A DNA stretch of 64,000 nucleotides, taken from Legionella spiritensis. GTDB taxonomy: Bacteria; Pseudomonadota; Gammaproteobacteria; Legionellales; Legionellaceae. The translations under genes and the position numbers were made by a program. The stretch is from assembly GCF_900186965.1 (NCBI RefSeq), contig NZ_LT906457.1:2506501-2570500 (forward strand). The letters are read 5' to 3'. Shown here piece by piece: positions 27,565-36,870 of this stretch (position 1 is its first letter; each line of letters begins with the position of its first letter). The notes below the pieces were generated by a model, which was not told the origin of the DNA, made no database searches, and saw only the letters and a list, made by a program, of their open reading frames with translations.

Positions 27565-28155
27565 TCAGATAAACGTAGGTCTCTTACCCTCGGCTATCGT
27601 CGCAATAGCGTCTGCCAGCGCCGTTCCCTCCAGTTGTTGAACCCTGGTTCGCAAACGTTCAGGCGTGTCATCGGGCAACACGGGACACGTCTTTTGCAGG
27701 AGAATGGGTCCGGCATCCACATCCTCTGTCACGTAATGAACTGTGCAACCGGTTATTTTGTTTCCGCTGTCAAGTACAGCACGATGAACCGCTATATTCA
27801 TTAAACCGGAAAAATCGGGCAATAAGGACGGATGTATATTGATAATTTTATCGCGCCAGGCTCCGACAAAATTCGGGGACAGAATACGCATATAACCAAT
27901 CAACACGATCAAATCAATGCGATATTTCAGGAGGATCAAAGACAATTGCTCGTCGTATTCCTCTCGACTCAACCCATGCGGATTCACAAACTGGTGCGTT
28001 AACCCGAATTGCTTCGCTTTGTCCAGAATGAGCGCATCCGCTTTGTTGCTGACTACAAGTTCAATGGAGGCAGGCAGTGTGCCGGCGCGAATCGCCTCCA
28101 CCAGCGCGGTGAGGTTGGTTCCTCGCGTAGAACCCAGAACGGCAAGACGCATCAT
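27565..28155 (-). CDS. purN: Phosphoribosylglycinamide formyltransferase (PurN)
   Basis: The 196-residue enzyme formylates GAR with 10-formyl-THF. Motifs are LAVLGSTRGTNLTAL, VLIGYMRILSPNFV, the NIHPSLLPDFSGLMNIAVHRAVLD signature with the catalytic His, and GCTVHYVTEDVDAGPILLQ. The GLMN in place of the usual GLHA/GLHT is a small oddity. It is the last gene of the purL-purN operon and overlaps purD by four bases. Confidence 0.94.
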   Translation of the reverse strand: MMRLAVLGSTRGTNLTALVEAIRAGTLPASIELVVSNKADALILDKAKQFGLTHQFVNPHGLSREEYDEQLSLILLKYRIDLIVLIGYMRILSPNFVGAWRDKIINIHPSLLPDFSGLMNIAVHRAVLDSGNKITGCTVHYVTEDVDAGPILLQKTCPVLPDDTPERLRTRVQQLEGTALADAIATIAEGKRPTFI

Positions 28156-29468
28156 GATGAGCGGATCCTTGCCATATGATCAAGTCGCTGTCGAATCAAT
28201 GGTTCGGTACCAATATCGTCGCGATGATACAAAGCGCCTTTCACCCGGGAAATTTCCTGTTCCGCTTGCTGTTCGGCCTCGTTTAGGGAGTCCGCAATAC
28301 CAACATAAGCCATGGTTCTGGATCCGGTTGCCATCAACTGACCGTCGCGTTGATCCACAGCCGCCAGGTACAAATGAGAAGGATCGGTCACCTCACTGAA
28401 CTCTACCGGAAAATTCTTCAACGGCGCATCCGGATACCCTTTCGGCACCGCGTATTTACAAACGGTGGCTTGCTTTTGAAACGTCACTTGATGCGCCGAC
28501 AACTCGCCTTGAACCATGGCCAGAAAGAGGGTGACCAGATCCGACTTGAGAATCGACAAGACATTCAATGCTTCGGGATCACCAAGGCGGGCGTTGAACT
28601 CAATAACAAAAATCCCTTGTTTCGTGGCCATAAAACTGCCGTATAGAAAACCAATGAACGGCTGCCCCGTTTCAGACTGCAAAGCCTCAACCGTGGCCTG
28701 ATTAATTGCCAGGGCATCCTCTATTTCCTGTTTCGTCAAAAACGGCAGTCCGTGATCCGGCATCGAATAGCTGCCCATACCGCCGGTATTGGGTCCTTCG
28801 TCGCCGTTAAAGGCACGCTTGTGATCCTGAACAAGCGGCATAGGCACCAGATGTTTACCGTCAGCAAAACACATGAGGGAAAACTCCTGTCCAACCAGTT
28901 TTTCTTCGATGACAATGGTCTGCTCGCCGGCAAGAATCTCTTTACAAAAAGCGAGCGCTTCGGATATTGAGTGCAAATGCTCCCCGGCTACCTTCACGCC
29001 TTTTCCACCCATTAATCCGTTCGCCTTGATGACGTATTGTCCATCTCCCAACTCGTTTAAAAACGCTTCGACAAAGTCCAGGGAAGCAAATTGGCGGTAA
29101 CGCGGCAATCCGGCAATATCATATTTTTTCATCAGGTTTCGGGCAAATTCCTTGCTCGTTTCTATCCGGGCCAGAGCCTGTCCCGGACCAATAGTCACAA
29201 TGCCGGCCTGCCACAAGGCATCGGCCATGCCCTTTTCCAGCGGCGCTTCAGGACCGATAACCGCCATTTCGATACGCCATATCTGGGCCTGGCGAACGAC
29301 CGTAGTGCAATCGGTAATATCGCCGACCTGATAACCGCTTGTCAGCGGCATAATTCCGGGATTGAGCGAGGAACCGAAACAATAAATATCCGGCTCTTGC
29401 GGTGATCGAAACAAAGCCTGGGCCAGAGCGTGTTCGCGTGCTCCGGAACCAATAACAAGAATTCTCAC
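28152..29468 (-). CDS. purD: Phosphoribosylamine-glycine ligase
   Basis: The 438-residue ATP-grasp protein starts RILVIGSGAREHALAQAL and carries GPEAPLEKGMADAL, YVIKANGLMGGKGVKVA (ATP loop), MPLVQDHKRAFNGDEGPNTGGMGSYS and FIEFNARLGDPEALNVL-type residues (IEFNARLGDPE). It makes GAR from phosphoribosylamine. It overlaps purF and purN by four bases each. Confidence 0.95.
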   Translation of the reverse strand: MRILVIGSGAREHALAQALFRSPQEPDIYCFGSSLNPGIMPLTSGYQVGDITDCTTVVRQAQIWRIEMAVIGPEAPLEKGMADALWQAGIVTIGPGQALARIETSKEFARNLMKKYDIAGLPRYRQFASLDFVEAFLNELGDGQYVIKANGLMGGKGVKVAGEHLHSISEALAFCKEILAGEQTIVIEEKLVGQEFSLMCFADGKHLVPMPLVQDHKRAFNGDEGPNTGGMGSYSMPDHGLPFLTKQEIEDALAINQATVEALQSETGQPFIGFLYGSFMATKQGIFVIEFNARLGDPEALNVLSILKSDLVTLFLAMVQGELSAHQVTFQKQATVCKYAVPKGYPDAPLKNFPVEFSEVTDPSHLYLAAVDQRDGQLMATGSRTMAYVGIADSLNEAEQQAEQEISRVKGALYHRDDIGTEPLIRQRLDHMARIRSS

Positions 29469-30970
29469 TTTATTAATTCCTCGTCTTTCATATCCGAATT
29501 ACGTCCCTTTTGCCTGTGTGCCTCCAGTTGCCGCATTTTTTCCTTCGTCATGGATTTACAAAAATAATCACCGTTCATACAAGCCATACATGGTTGTTTT
29601 ATCTGGTTTTTACCGCGCCTGGTAACCGCCTCTACCAAATCTTCGTGCGACTGGTACATCAGAATATCCACCCCGATATAGCGGGCAATCTGTTCGTCAT
29701 CCTGATCGGATGCGATGAGTTCCTGGCGTGTAGGGATGTCTATACCGCTAAAGCAGGGATTTTTAATCGCGGGAGACGTTGATACCAGATAAATATTTTT
29801 AGCACCCAAGGCCCTGACCATACGCACGATTTCACGAGACGTTGTCCCGCGAACGATGCTGTCATCGACGAGCAAAACGGATTTGTTCTGAATTTCAGTA
29901 CGTTGCGGCGTCAGCTTGTATCCGATACTTCGCTTTCGGGCCTTTTGATTAGGCATGATAAAGGTTCGGCCAATAAAAGGGTTCTTATACAACCCTTCCG
30001 AATAACGCACCCCAAGCTCATGGGCAAAAGACAACGCGGCGGTATTGGCGGTGAAGGGAACCGGAATAACGACATCCGGGATCACGTCCGGATATTTTTT
30101 TAACCATTGGCGTCCCAGATTTTGTCCCATCCGAAGGCGGGCACGATAGACGCTGACATGATTAAGTGTCGCGTCGGGACGGGCAAAATAAACATACTCA
30201 AACACGCAGGGCCTGAATGTTTTTTCTTGCAGGACACGGCGATACAGCTTGCCGGTCGTGCGGCTTACGTAAGCCACTTCTCCAGGCTGAATGTCACCTT
30301 CCTCCTGAAATCCCAAGGCATAAAACGGTGTGGTTTCCGAAGCGAAGATAATATCTTTCTGACCGGAGGTGTTATCACGACTTCCCCAGACCAGAGGACG
30401 AATACCGTGGGGATCGCGAAACGCGACCAATCCCTTGCCGATCACCACGCTGACAATGGAGTAGGCGCCTTCCACATGTCTGAAAACGTATTGTACGGCT
30501 TTGCATAACAGTTCGAAAAACTTCTCGTCGTCTTCTTCGCCGTATTGGCCGTGAGCCAACCGATCAGCAAGCATCAAAAGCATCGCCTCGGAATCCAGCG
30601 ACGAATTCAGGTGTTTATACTGTTTAAGACGTATGTCATCCGCCAGTTCCTGGTAGTTGGTTAAATTGCCATTATGAGCCAGAGCGATGCCGCGCGGGCT
30701 GCCCAGCCATAACGGTTGTATATCCGTTTCGCTATAGCCTCCGGCCGTAGGGTAACGGGTATGTCCGATGCCGATATTACCCTTCAGGGACATCACACTG
30801 TCCGGCGTAAAAATTTCCCGCACCAGGCCTAAGCCCTGCCTGGTATAAAATCGCTGGTCACAGGTGAGTATCCCGGCGGCATCCTGACCTCGATGCTGCA
30901 AGTGAATCAGGCTGTCAAATAATTCCGGAGCCACCGATCCCTGACTGTAAATACCGACTATCCCGCACAT
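29465..30970 (-). CDS. purF: Amidophosphoribosyltransferase
   Basis: The 501-residue protein begins MCGIVGIYSQG, with the catalytic Cys2 of an Ntn amidotransferase. It includes LQHRGQDAAGI, IGHTRYPTAGG, the PRPP-binding LLVDDSIVRGTTSREIV motif and a terminal Cys-containing CMACMNGDYFC region. It is the committed step of purine synthesis. The length is close to the E. coli type (505 residues) rather than the Bacillus type. Confidence 0.96.
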   Translation of the reverse strand: MCGIVGIYSQGSVAPELFDSLIHLQHRGQDAAGILTCDQRFYTRQGLGLVREIFTPDSVMSLKGNIGIGHTRYPTAGGYSETDIQPLWLGSPRGIALAHNGNLTNYQELADDIRLKQYKHLNSSLDSEAMLLMLADRLAHGQYGEEDDEKFFELLCKAVQYVFRHVEGAYSIVSVVIGKGLVAFRDPHGIRPLVWGSRDNTSGQKDIIFASETTPFYALGFQEEGDIQPGEVAYVSRTTGKLYRRVLQEKTFRPCVFEYVYFARPDATLNHVSVYRARLRMGQNLGRQWLKKYPDVIPDVVIPVPFTANTAALSFAHELGVRYSEGLYKNPFIGRTFIMPNQKARKRSIGYKLTPQRTEIQNKSVLLVDDSIVRGTTSREIVRMVRALGAKNIYLVSTSPAIKNPCFSGIDIPTRQELIASDQDDEQIARYIGVDILMYQSHEDLVEAVTRRGKNQIKQPCMACMNGDYFCKSMTKEKMRQLEAHRQKGRNSDMKDEELIK

Positions 30971-30980
30971 ATTCCCGAGG

Positions 30981-31970
30981 TTACCTTAAAAATTGCGTTA
31001 TGTTTCGTAAAATTCGTTGTTCAATAGGTTCATGGTTGGGATAAAAATGAAAATCCTTACCGGTAATCATTTCATACAACTGAATATAACGTGAAGACAA
31101 CTGTTCAATTAATTCCTGCGGCGCCTGCGGCAACACATCGTCCTGGTAAGGATCACAATGTTTGGCAAACCACAGCCGTAAAAACTCCTTGTCAATATTT
31201 TCAGGCTCCATTCCGGCGGCAATACGCTCCTCATAACTATCCGCCAGCCAGTAACGGCTGGAATCTGGCGTATGGATTTCATCCACCACAATCACATTAC
31301 CGTCCGAATCCAGACCGAATTCGTATTTGGTATCGACGAGAATCAAACCATGCTGCCGGGCTATTTCCACACCTCGGCGATACAGGGTTAACGCCAGTTC
31401 ACTGGCTTTATGCCAATGCTCTTCGCCCATCCATTGTTCCGTAATAATTTCCCGGGGAGAGATGGGGCGATCATGTACGGCCTCTTTGGTGGTCGGTGTC
31501 AGTACGGGCTGTTCCAGACACTGATTTTTTTGCAATCCTTCCGGAAAGGAAATACCGCAATAATTACGGACGCCTTTCTGGTACTGAGTCCATAAGGACG
31601 TATCGGTTGTTCCGGTAATATAGCCGCGAACGACGAACTCAACAGGAAATACCCGACATTTTCTGGCGACGACGACATTGGGATCGGGTACCGCCACCAC
31701 ATGATTGGGTACGAGTTCGGCGGTTTGTTCAAACCACCAGGCACTGGTCAGATTCAATACCTGTCCCTTGCAGGGGATTAGCGCCAGGGGCCGGTCAAAC
31801 GCGGTCAGCCTGTCCGTCGTGATTAATAGAAGATGCTCGCCCAAATCATAGGAATCCCGAACCTTGCCCTGCCGTCGCGAACCAATGGGAAGATTGGTTT
31901 TGTCCAGCAGATAGGGCAATTGCGCACGAATCTTATCAAGATACGGCATGGTCGTAGTAATAATAGTCAT
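30981..31970 (-). CDS. purC: SAICAR synthase, long form
   Basis: The 329-residue enzyme joins CAIR and aspartate. Motifs are GKVRDSYDLGEHLLLITTDRLTAFD, VVRGYITGTTDTSLW and LILVDTKYEFGLDSDGNVIVVDEIHTPDSSRYW. It is the longer, yeast-like form rather than the roughly 240-residue E. coli/Bacillus type. The ATG at 31970 overlaps the purQ-fusion gene by 35 bases; a second ATG at 31949 is a possible start. Confidence 0.94.
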   Translation of the reverse strand: MTIITTTMPYLDKIRAQLPYLLDKTNLPIGSRRQGKVRDSYDLGEHLLLITTDRLTAFDRPLALIPCKGQVLNLTSAWWFEQTAELVPNHVVAVPDPNVVVARKCRVFPVEFVVRGYITGTTDTSLWTQYQKGVRNYCGISFPEGLQKNQCLEQPVLTPTTKEAVHDRPISPREIITEQWMGEEHWHKASELALTLYRRGVEIARQHGLILVDTKYEFGLDSDGNVIVVDEIHTPDSSRYWLADSYEERIAAGMEPENIDKEFLRLWFAKHCDPYQDDVLPQAPQELIEQLSSRYIQLYEMITGKDFHFYPNHEPIEQRILRNITQFLR

Positions 31971-33207
31971 GGGCGTATTGATTTCCGATTATATTGGTCA
32001 AAAGTATTTCATCCATCATGGCGGCAATATCTGCCGTTTCACTGCCAAACTGCCACAAGACGCCATGTCGCACACACGTCGTCTGCGTCAATCCGTAATG
32101 GGCGGTTAAAGTCTGCAAAGCCTCCTGTCCCACCATATCCTCTCTGGCACGAACCAGATAAGACATCACGTTGGAGGTCTTTTTATTCCTGACCGGCTGA
32201 CATTCCCGTTCCTTGCGATCGCAATATAAAACACCGCTTTCCCGGATTTGCCGCAACTCCTCTTTCGAGTCGCACTCCAGCTCCCAATGAACAAAACGAC
32301 GTACCGTCACCGGAAAGCCCAGACGCCTTAACGTATTTTGTACGGTCAGGGCATGGTTGTCGGTGATATTTAACTGCACAACGCATTGCTGATCGCCCGC
32401 CGGCTGCTGATAAATTTGCACATCAACGTGATGGTTTACCGGCTCAACCCGGTGGACAGTTATGCTTTTTTCATTGGCAATGTAATCGCGCATGGAAGTA
32501 AAAATCCGATCGCCGTTTGGCGTGCGTTCCGGATGGGGCATCATAGCCATCACATTTCCCGCGGCATTGGATACGGCTGCGAGATTACCCATGGAACCAT
32601 TGGGATTGACCGGGAAATGATCGATGATTCGTCCATCCTTGTCGCAATATTGAAACAGATTCAAGCCGCGCTCTTCAATGCGTTGATACAGGGTTTCGGG
32701 CATAATGAAACGCCCTTCAGCATGAGCCACCGGTAAATGTATCACATCGGTTTCCGACAGGTGGCGGGTAAAGGCGTTGTGTTGATGACGGTCAGCCAGA
32801 CGCATGTATACCCATTCGTTGTAAAAGCCGGTGCCCAGTAAAGTGCCCTGACTGATACGTTTGTTTTCCGTTAAAGCCATGTTACAGCGCGTATCGGCAA
32901 GATCGGGTACCAGGCCGGATTCCACCAGAATCTGCGCGCCGTTACACAAGCCCAATACCGGTTTTCCCGCCTCACTCTGCGCCTTTATTTCCTGCATCAC
33001 CGGCTGCAAGGCAGCAATGATGCCGGCTCTGGAACGGTCTTCATAAGAAAATCCGCCAATAAGGACATAACCGTCCATGGCACGAAGAGTAGCCAATGAC
33101 TCATTCCAGAGAATTTCCACGGGCTCCATTCCAGCCCGTTTAACAGCAAGCGCCGTTTCCCGCTCGCAGTTGGAACCGGGAAACTGAATGAGACCTATTC
33201 GTATCAT
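31936..33207 (-). CDS. purQ: PurQ fused to two PurS-like domains (FGAM synthase subunits)
   Basis: The 423-residue protein has a PurQ class I glutaminase in the first 265 or so residues (IGLIQFPGSNCERETALA, GLCNGAQILVESGL with the nucleophile Cys, MMPHPERTPNGDR with the His/Glu). A C-terminal extension of about 150 residues resembles two PurS halves. The first has VQLNITDNHALTVQNTLRRLG. The second has VRAREDMVGQEALQTLTAHYG and ends in LLTNIIGNQYAHDYYYYD, like the PurS LLANPVIE tail. PurQ supplies ammonia, and PurS bridges it to PurL. The domain reading is by eye; a search is needed to confirm the PurS homology. It overlaps purM by four bases. Confidence 0.88.
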   Translation of the reverse strand: MIRIGLIQFPGSNCERETALAVKRAGMEPVEILWNESLATLRAMDGYVLIGGFSYEDRSRAGIIAALQPVMQEIKAQSEAGKPVLGLCNGAQILVESGLVPDLADTRCNMALTENKRISQGTLLGTGFYNEWVYMRLADRHQHNAFTRHLSETDVIHLPVAHAEGRFIMPETLYQRIEERGLNLFQYCDKDGRIIDHFPVNPNGSMGNLAAVSNAAGNVMAMMPHPERTPNGDRIFTSMRDYIANEKSITVHRVEPVNHHVDVQIYQQPAGDQQCVVQLNITDNHALTVQNTLRRLGFPVTVRRFVHWELECDSKEELRQIRESGVLYCDRKERECQPVRNKKTSNVMSYLVRAREDMVGQEALQTLTAHYGLTQTTCVRHGVLWQFGSETADIAAMMDEILLTNIIGNQYAHDYYYYDHAVS

Positions 33208-34247
33208 AAAAGCCGCACCTCTTTATTGCCCCGCACAACCCGCCCTATTTCATAAAGCGGCAGTTGTGATGAGGCCAGCAACACATTTTTCATGGGTGCC
33301 AGCATGTCCGGTGGGATGACAAACACCAGTCCCGCCCCCATATTAAAAGTTCGATACATCTGATCATCTTCCAGATGACCCAGCGCACGCAGCATGTTAA
33401 AGACCGGTAATTGTGGAATGCGCTTTTTCTCAATCGTCACGGCACAATCAGACGGTAAAATACGCGGGATATTTTCCAGAAGGCCGCCGCCGGTAATATG
33501 AGCCATACCTTTGATCGTAATATTCTGTTCCAGCATATGTTGCACAGGCCGGGTATAGTTACGATGCGGGATCAGCAATTCCTCTCCGATGGTATGGCCC
33601 AGTTCCTGACTGTACGTATCCACATCATGGCCGGCTATATCAAAGAACAGCTTGCGTGCCAGGGAATACCCGTTGGTATGCAAACCGGAAGAAGCGAGTG
33701 CAACGACCAAATCACCGTCACAAATAGTCTGACCGGTTATCGCTTTCTCTTTTTCAACCACGCCGGTAATGATTCCGACCAGATCGAGCTCGCCGGGAAG
33801 GTAGGTTCCGGGCATTTCGGCGGTCTCACCGCCAACCAGAGCAATGTCATTCTCCCGGCAGGCAGTCACCATACCACGGACAATATCCGCCACCGTTTCC
33901 GGAACCAGTTTATCGTTGGCGATATAATCAAGGAGGGTCAGGGGTTTGGCGCCCAGTACCACAATATCATTCGTCGTGGCGCTGACCAGATCCATACCGA
34001 TGGTGTCAAATTTCTGCATGCGTTTAGCCACCATCATTTTGGTGCCGACACCATCAATGCTTTGTACCAGAACCGGATGTTGGTACGTCTCAAGCAACGG
34101 TTTGAGATCATACATGGACGCAAACTGCCCTATTCCGGTTAATACCGATGGGGAAAATGTGCTTTCTACGGCGTCCTTGATACTTTTTACCACCGCGTTA
34201 CCCGCTTCAACATCCACACCGGCGGCTTTATAATCCACGGTCAGCAT
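33204..34247 (-). CDS. purM: AIR synthetase (phosphoribosylformylglycinamidine cyclo-ligase)
   Basis: The 347-residue protein begins DYKAAGVDVEAGNAVV and contains DGVGTKMMVAKRM, GMDLVSATTNDIVVLGAKPL, LVGGETAEMPGTYLPGELDLVG and HITGGGLLENIPRILP. It converts FGAM to AIR. It overlaps purL by seven bases and purQ by four, so the genes are translated together. Confidence 0.96.
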   Translation of the reverse strand: MLTVDYKAAGVDVEAGNAVVKSIKDAVESTFSPSVLTGIGQFASMYDLKPLLETYQHPVLVQSIDGVGTKMMVAKRMQKFDTIGMDLVSATTNDIVVLGAKPLTLLDYIANDKLVPETVADIVRGMVTACRENDIALVGGETAEMPGTYLPGELDLVGIITGVVEKEKAITGQTICDGDLVVALASSGLHTNGYSLARKLFFDIAGHDVDTYSQELGHTIGEELLIPHRNYTRPVQHMLEQNITIKGMAHITGGGLLENIPRILPSDCAVTIEKKRIPQLPVFNMLRALGHLEDDQMYRTFNMGAGLVFVIPPDMLAPMKNVLLASSQLPLYEIGRVVRGNKEVRLL

Positions 34248-36592
34248 GATGATAGTCTCCCGTTACGTAATCCGTTTTCCCAGGCGTCCTGAGCCTTGGA
34301 AACCGGTAAGTTAATAACTGAATTAAAAGACAAAACAGGAGTAGTCGTTGTCTCACCGATAGCGACACAGGGTACGTCATGCCGTTTAAATAATTGTTGC
34401 ACCTGATGAAGATTCCCGGGCGATATCTCAAGAACAAATCCCCCGCTTTCCGAAAACAACAGCCGCTCAACGGATAACGCACCGGGAACCGTCACCTGAA
34501 CGCCCAGATTGTTTTTAAAACTCATTTCGGCAAGCGCTACCGCAATACCCCCTTCGGAAATATCATGGGCGGCCAAAATCAATCCGTCCTGAATAGCCAG
34601 ATACACTACCGTCAGTTCGTTAGTCAGATTGTTCAAATCCGGTTGCGGTAATTGACGGCCCAGCCGGTTATGAAGCTGGTAATATACCCCGCCGCCGCAT
34701 TCATCCTTGCGCTCACCAAGCATAAGTAGTACGGAATCCGGGTGTTTCAGCGAAAACGTAACCGCTTTTCTATAATCCGGCATGACACCCAGACAGCTGA
34801 TAATGGGGCTTGGGGGAATCGCGCCATTGGCGGATTCATTGTAAAGTGACACGTTTCCGGAAATGACTGGCAGCGTACTGTTTTCTTCATCCCGCATTTT
34901 TACAGCTTTGCTGGCGTCAACGATACCGCGTACGGCATCAATAAATTCACCCATTTGCTCGGGGTTTTCAGGGTTGCCAAAACAGAGGCAATCGGTCAGG
35001 GCAGAAGGCCAGGCTCCTGTTGCCACCACGTTTCGTACCGCCTCAACCACCGCGTTCACCGCACCCCAGTAAGCGTCGATCTTGTTATATCTTGGGTTAT
35101 GATCCACCGACAGAGCCACACCGGTTAAACGGATTTCTTGCGGGTATTTCCCTTCATTAAACGGCGCTATCAACCCCGCATCGGCCCATCCTGGCTCCAG
35201 AACACTTCGGCCTTGCACCTGCTTGTCGTACGTTTCGTAAACGGGCGCTCTTGACGCGATATTTTCATGCGCCAGTAATTGCAACAACACGTCATTAAGA
35301 TCGCCTGGCGACAATACAGCCGGTTCGTCAAAACGTTGTTTCTTTGATACATGGGGTCGATCGTACAAAATACCCTGGGTAATATCACGGGCTTTGGCAT
35401 GGACGATATCCTGACCATGGTAACGAACCACGTATTGATCATCTTTTCTCAAACGCCCGACTACGGTCGCCTGCGCGCCGTCACAAATATCCGGCAAAGC
35501 GAATCGCTCGTTGTAATGAGTCAGTATGAGCGGGACCAAATCAGGAGGAACCACCCACATAAACCGCTCCTGGGTTTCGGAGCATAAAATAACGGCAGGC
35601 AGCAAGTTGTCCATGCTGACCGGCACTTTTTCAAGATCGATCTCCGCCCCATAACCGCCTGCTTCCGCCAGTTCAATACTGGCACAAGCGACACCTCCGG
35701 CGCCCAAATCCTTGAAACCGACACGGTCAATCAGGTTTTGCTCCTGAAGCCAGGCAAACAACGCGTAATTGGCTTTCAGAATATGGCGCTGTAAAAATGC
35801 GTTCGGTTCCTGAACCGCGCCTTTATTTTCCTCTTGCTGCTCATCATTTAACGACGAGGAGGCAAAGGCGGCGCCGCCAAAACCACTGTTGTCGGTGGGC
35901 TTGCCAACCAGGATGAATTGATAATCATCGGCATTAAGCGGCGCATGGGAATGAATCACCTGATCTTCCCGTACAACACCCAGTGTGACCACGGTCACCA
36001 GACAGTTATCATTATAAGCGTCATCGTAATAAAGGTCGCCGGCGAGATTTGGAATTCCAAGCGGATTGGCATAACCGGCGATTCCCCTTACGACACCATC
36101 CTGTAACCATCTGGTTTTAGGACGATGGAAATCTCCGAAGCGCAAACTGTCAGCCACGGCAATGACTTCGGCCCCCATGCAGCAAACGTCCCGCACGTTA
36201 CCACCAACGCCGGTTGCCGCACCTTCGTAGGGCACCAGCTGAGAAGGGTGGTTATGCGATTCGTGACTGACGACCATACCATAACGTCGTCCTTGCCCAT
36301 CCGTAGCTACCGCTACAATCCCGGCGTCCTCTTTGGGTCCGAGAATGACATGCGGTGCCTGCGTCACAAATCGGCCAAGATGTTTCCTGCTGCTTTTGTA
36401 GGAACAATGCTCGGAACCCTGGATGGACCATAAAATACATTCCGCATACGTGGGCGGCCGCTTTAAAAGAGTGTTCTGGATGGTTAAAGCTTCATCAACG
36501 GTCAGGCGTAAGTTACACGTTTGAAGCAGGCGTGCGATTTCATCTCGTGAGAGCAGAGAAAAATCAAAAAAATCCGGCGGCGTTTTGGTCAC
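34241..36592 (-). CDS. purL: FGAM synthase large subunit, split type
   Basis: The roughly 783-residue protein is the small PurL of the three-part FGAM synthase. It has ILWSIQGSEHCSYKSSRKHL, HESHNHPSQLVPYEGAATGVGGNVRD, DLGAGGVACASIELAEAGG, ISGNVSLYNES and AAHDISEGGIAVALAEMSF. E. coli has a single 1295-residue PurL instead. The frame stays open upstream to 36673, but those residues are hydrophobic and unlike the family, so I take the GTG at 36592 (VTKTPPDFFDFSLL). The ribosome site there is weak and the start is uncertain. It is the first gene of the purLMQCFDN operon. Confidence 0.93.
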   Translation of the reverse strand: MTKTPPDFFDFSLLSRDEIARLLQTCNLRLTVDEALTIQNTLLKRPPTYAECILWSIQGSEHCSYKSSRKHLGRFVTQAPHVILGPKEDAGIVAVATDGQGRRYGMVVSHESHNHPSQLVPYEGAATGVGGNVRDVCCMGAEVIAVADSLRFGDFHRPKTRWLQDGVVRGIAGYANPLGIPNLAGDLYYDDAYNDNCLVTVVTLGVVREDQVIHSHAPLNADDYQFILVGKPTDNSGFGGAAFASSSLNDEQQEENKGAVQEPNAFLQRHILKANYALFAWLQEQNLIDRVGFKDLGAGGVACASIELAEAGGYGAEIDLEKVPVSMDNLLPAVILCSETQERFMWVVPPDLVPLILTHYNERFALPDICDGAQATVVGRLRKDDQYVVRYHGQDIVHAKARDITQGILYDRPHVSKKQRFDEPAVLSPGDLNDVLLQLLAHENIASRAPVYETYDKQVQGRSVLEPGWADAGLIAPFNEGKYPQEIRLTGVALSVDHNPRYNKIDAYWGAVNAVVEAVRNVVATGAWPSALTDCLCFGNPENPEQMGEFIDAVRGIVDASKAVKMRDEENSTLPVISGNVSLYNESANGAIPPSPIISCLGVMPDYRKAVTFSLKHPDSVLLMLGERKDECGGGVYYQLHNRLGRQLPQPDLNNLTNELTVVYLAIQDGLILAAHDISEGGIAVALAEMSFKNNLGVQVTVPGALSVERLLFSESGGFVLEISPGNLHQVQQLFKRHDVPCVAIGETTTTPVLSFNSVINLPVSKAQDAWENGLRNGRLSSC

Positions 36593-36790
36593 TTTTAGAT
36601 ACCAACTCAGGCAAACTAAAACGTAGGCATACAATAATGATTTTTTACAAAAAAAGCAATTGTTTTTTAGCAAAAATTTTTAATAAAAAATAATCTCGTA
36701 AAAATAGTCAAAAAATACCTGATCCAATGGCAACGATTGTGTCTCATCCTGCAAATAACTGACCATTCATGGTACGAGAACCCCGGCGAA

Positions 36791-36820
36791 TTGTTTATTT
36801 TTTAATTAATATGTTATAAT
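36791..36820 (+). promoter_or_regulatory. Promoter upstream of the coiled-coil papain-like protein
   Basis: TTGTTT (36791-36796) and a perfect TATAAT (36815-36820) are 18 bp apart in AT-rich DNA, about 50 bp before the GTG start at 36871. An AGGAG ribosome site follows at 36856-36860. Confidence 0.5.
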
Positions 36821-36870
36821 TTCGTATAGATTAAAGACGTGATTAATTGTTGTTCAGGAGTCCTGTTATC

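Noticed and set aside
36593-36673. 27-residue N-terminal extension of PurL
   Set aside because: Hydrophobic, Cys-rich and unlike PurL; the GTG at 36592 gives a family-like start, although its ribosome site is weak.
36797-36822. Possible PmrA site before the gene at 36871 (TTTAATTAATATGTTATAATT)
   Set aside because: Only one half-site fits; the second half does not match at the required spacing. It is better explained as an AT-rich promoter with TATAAT.
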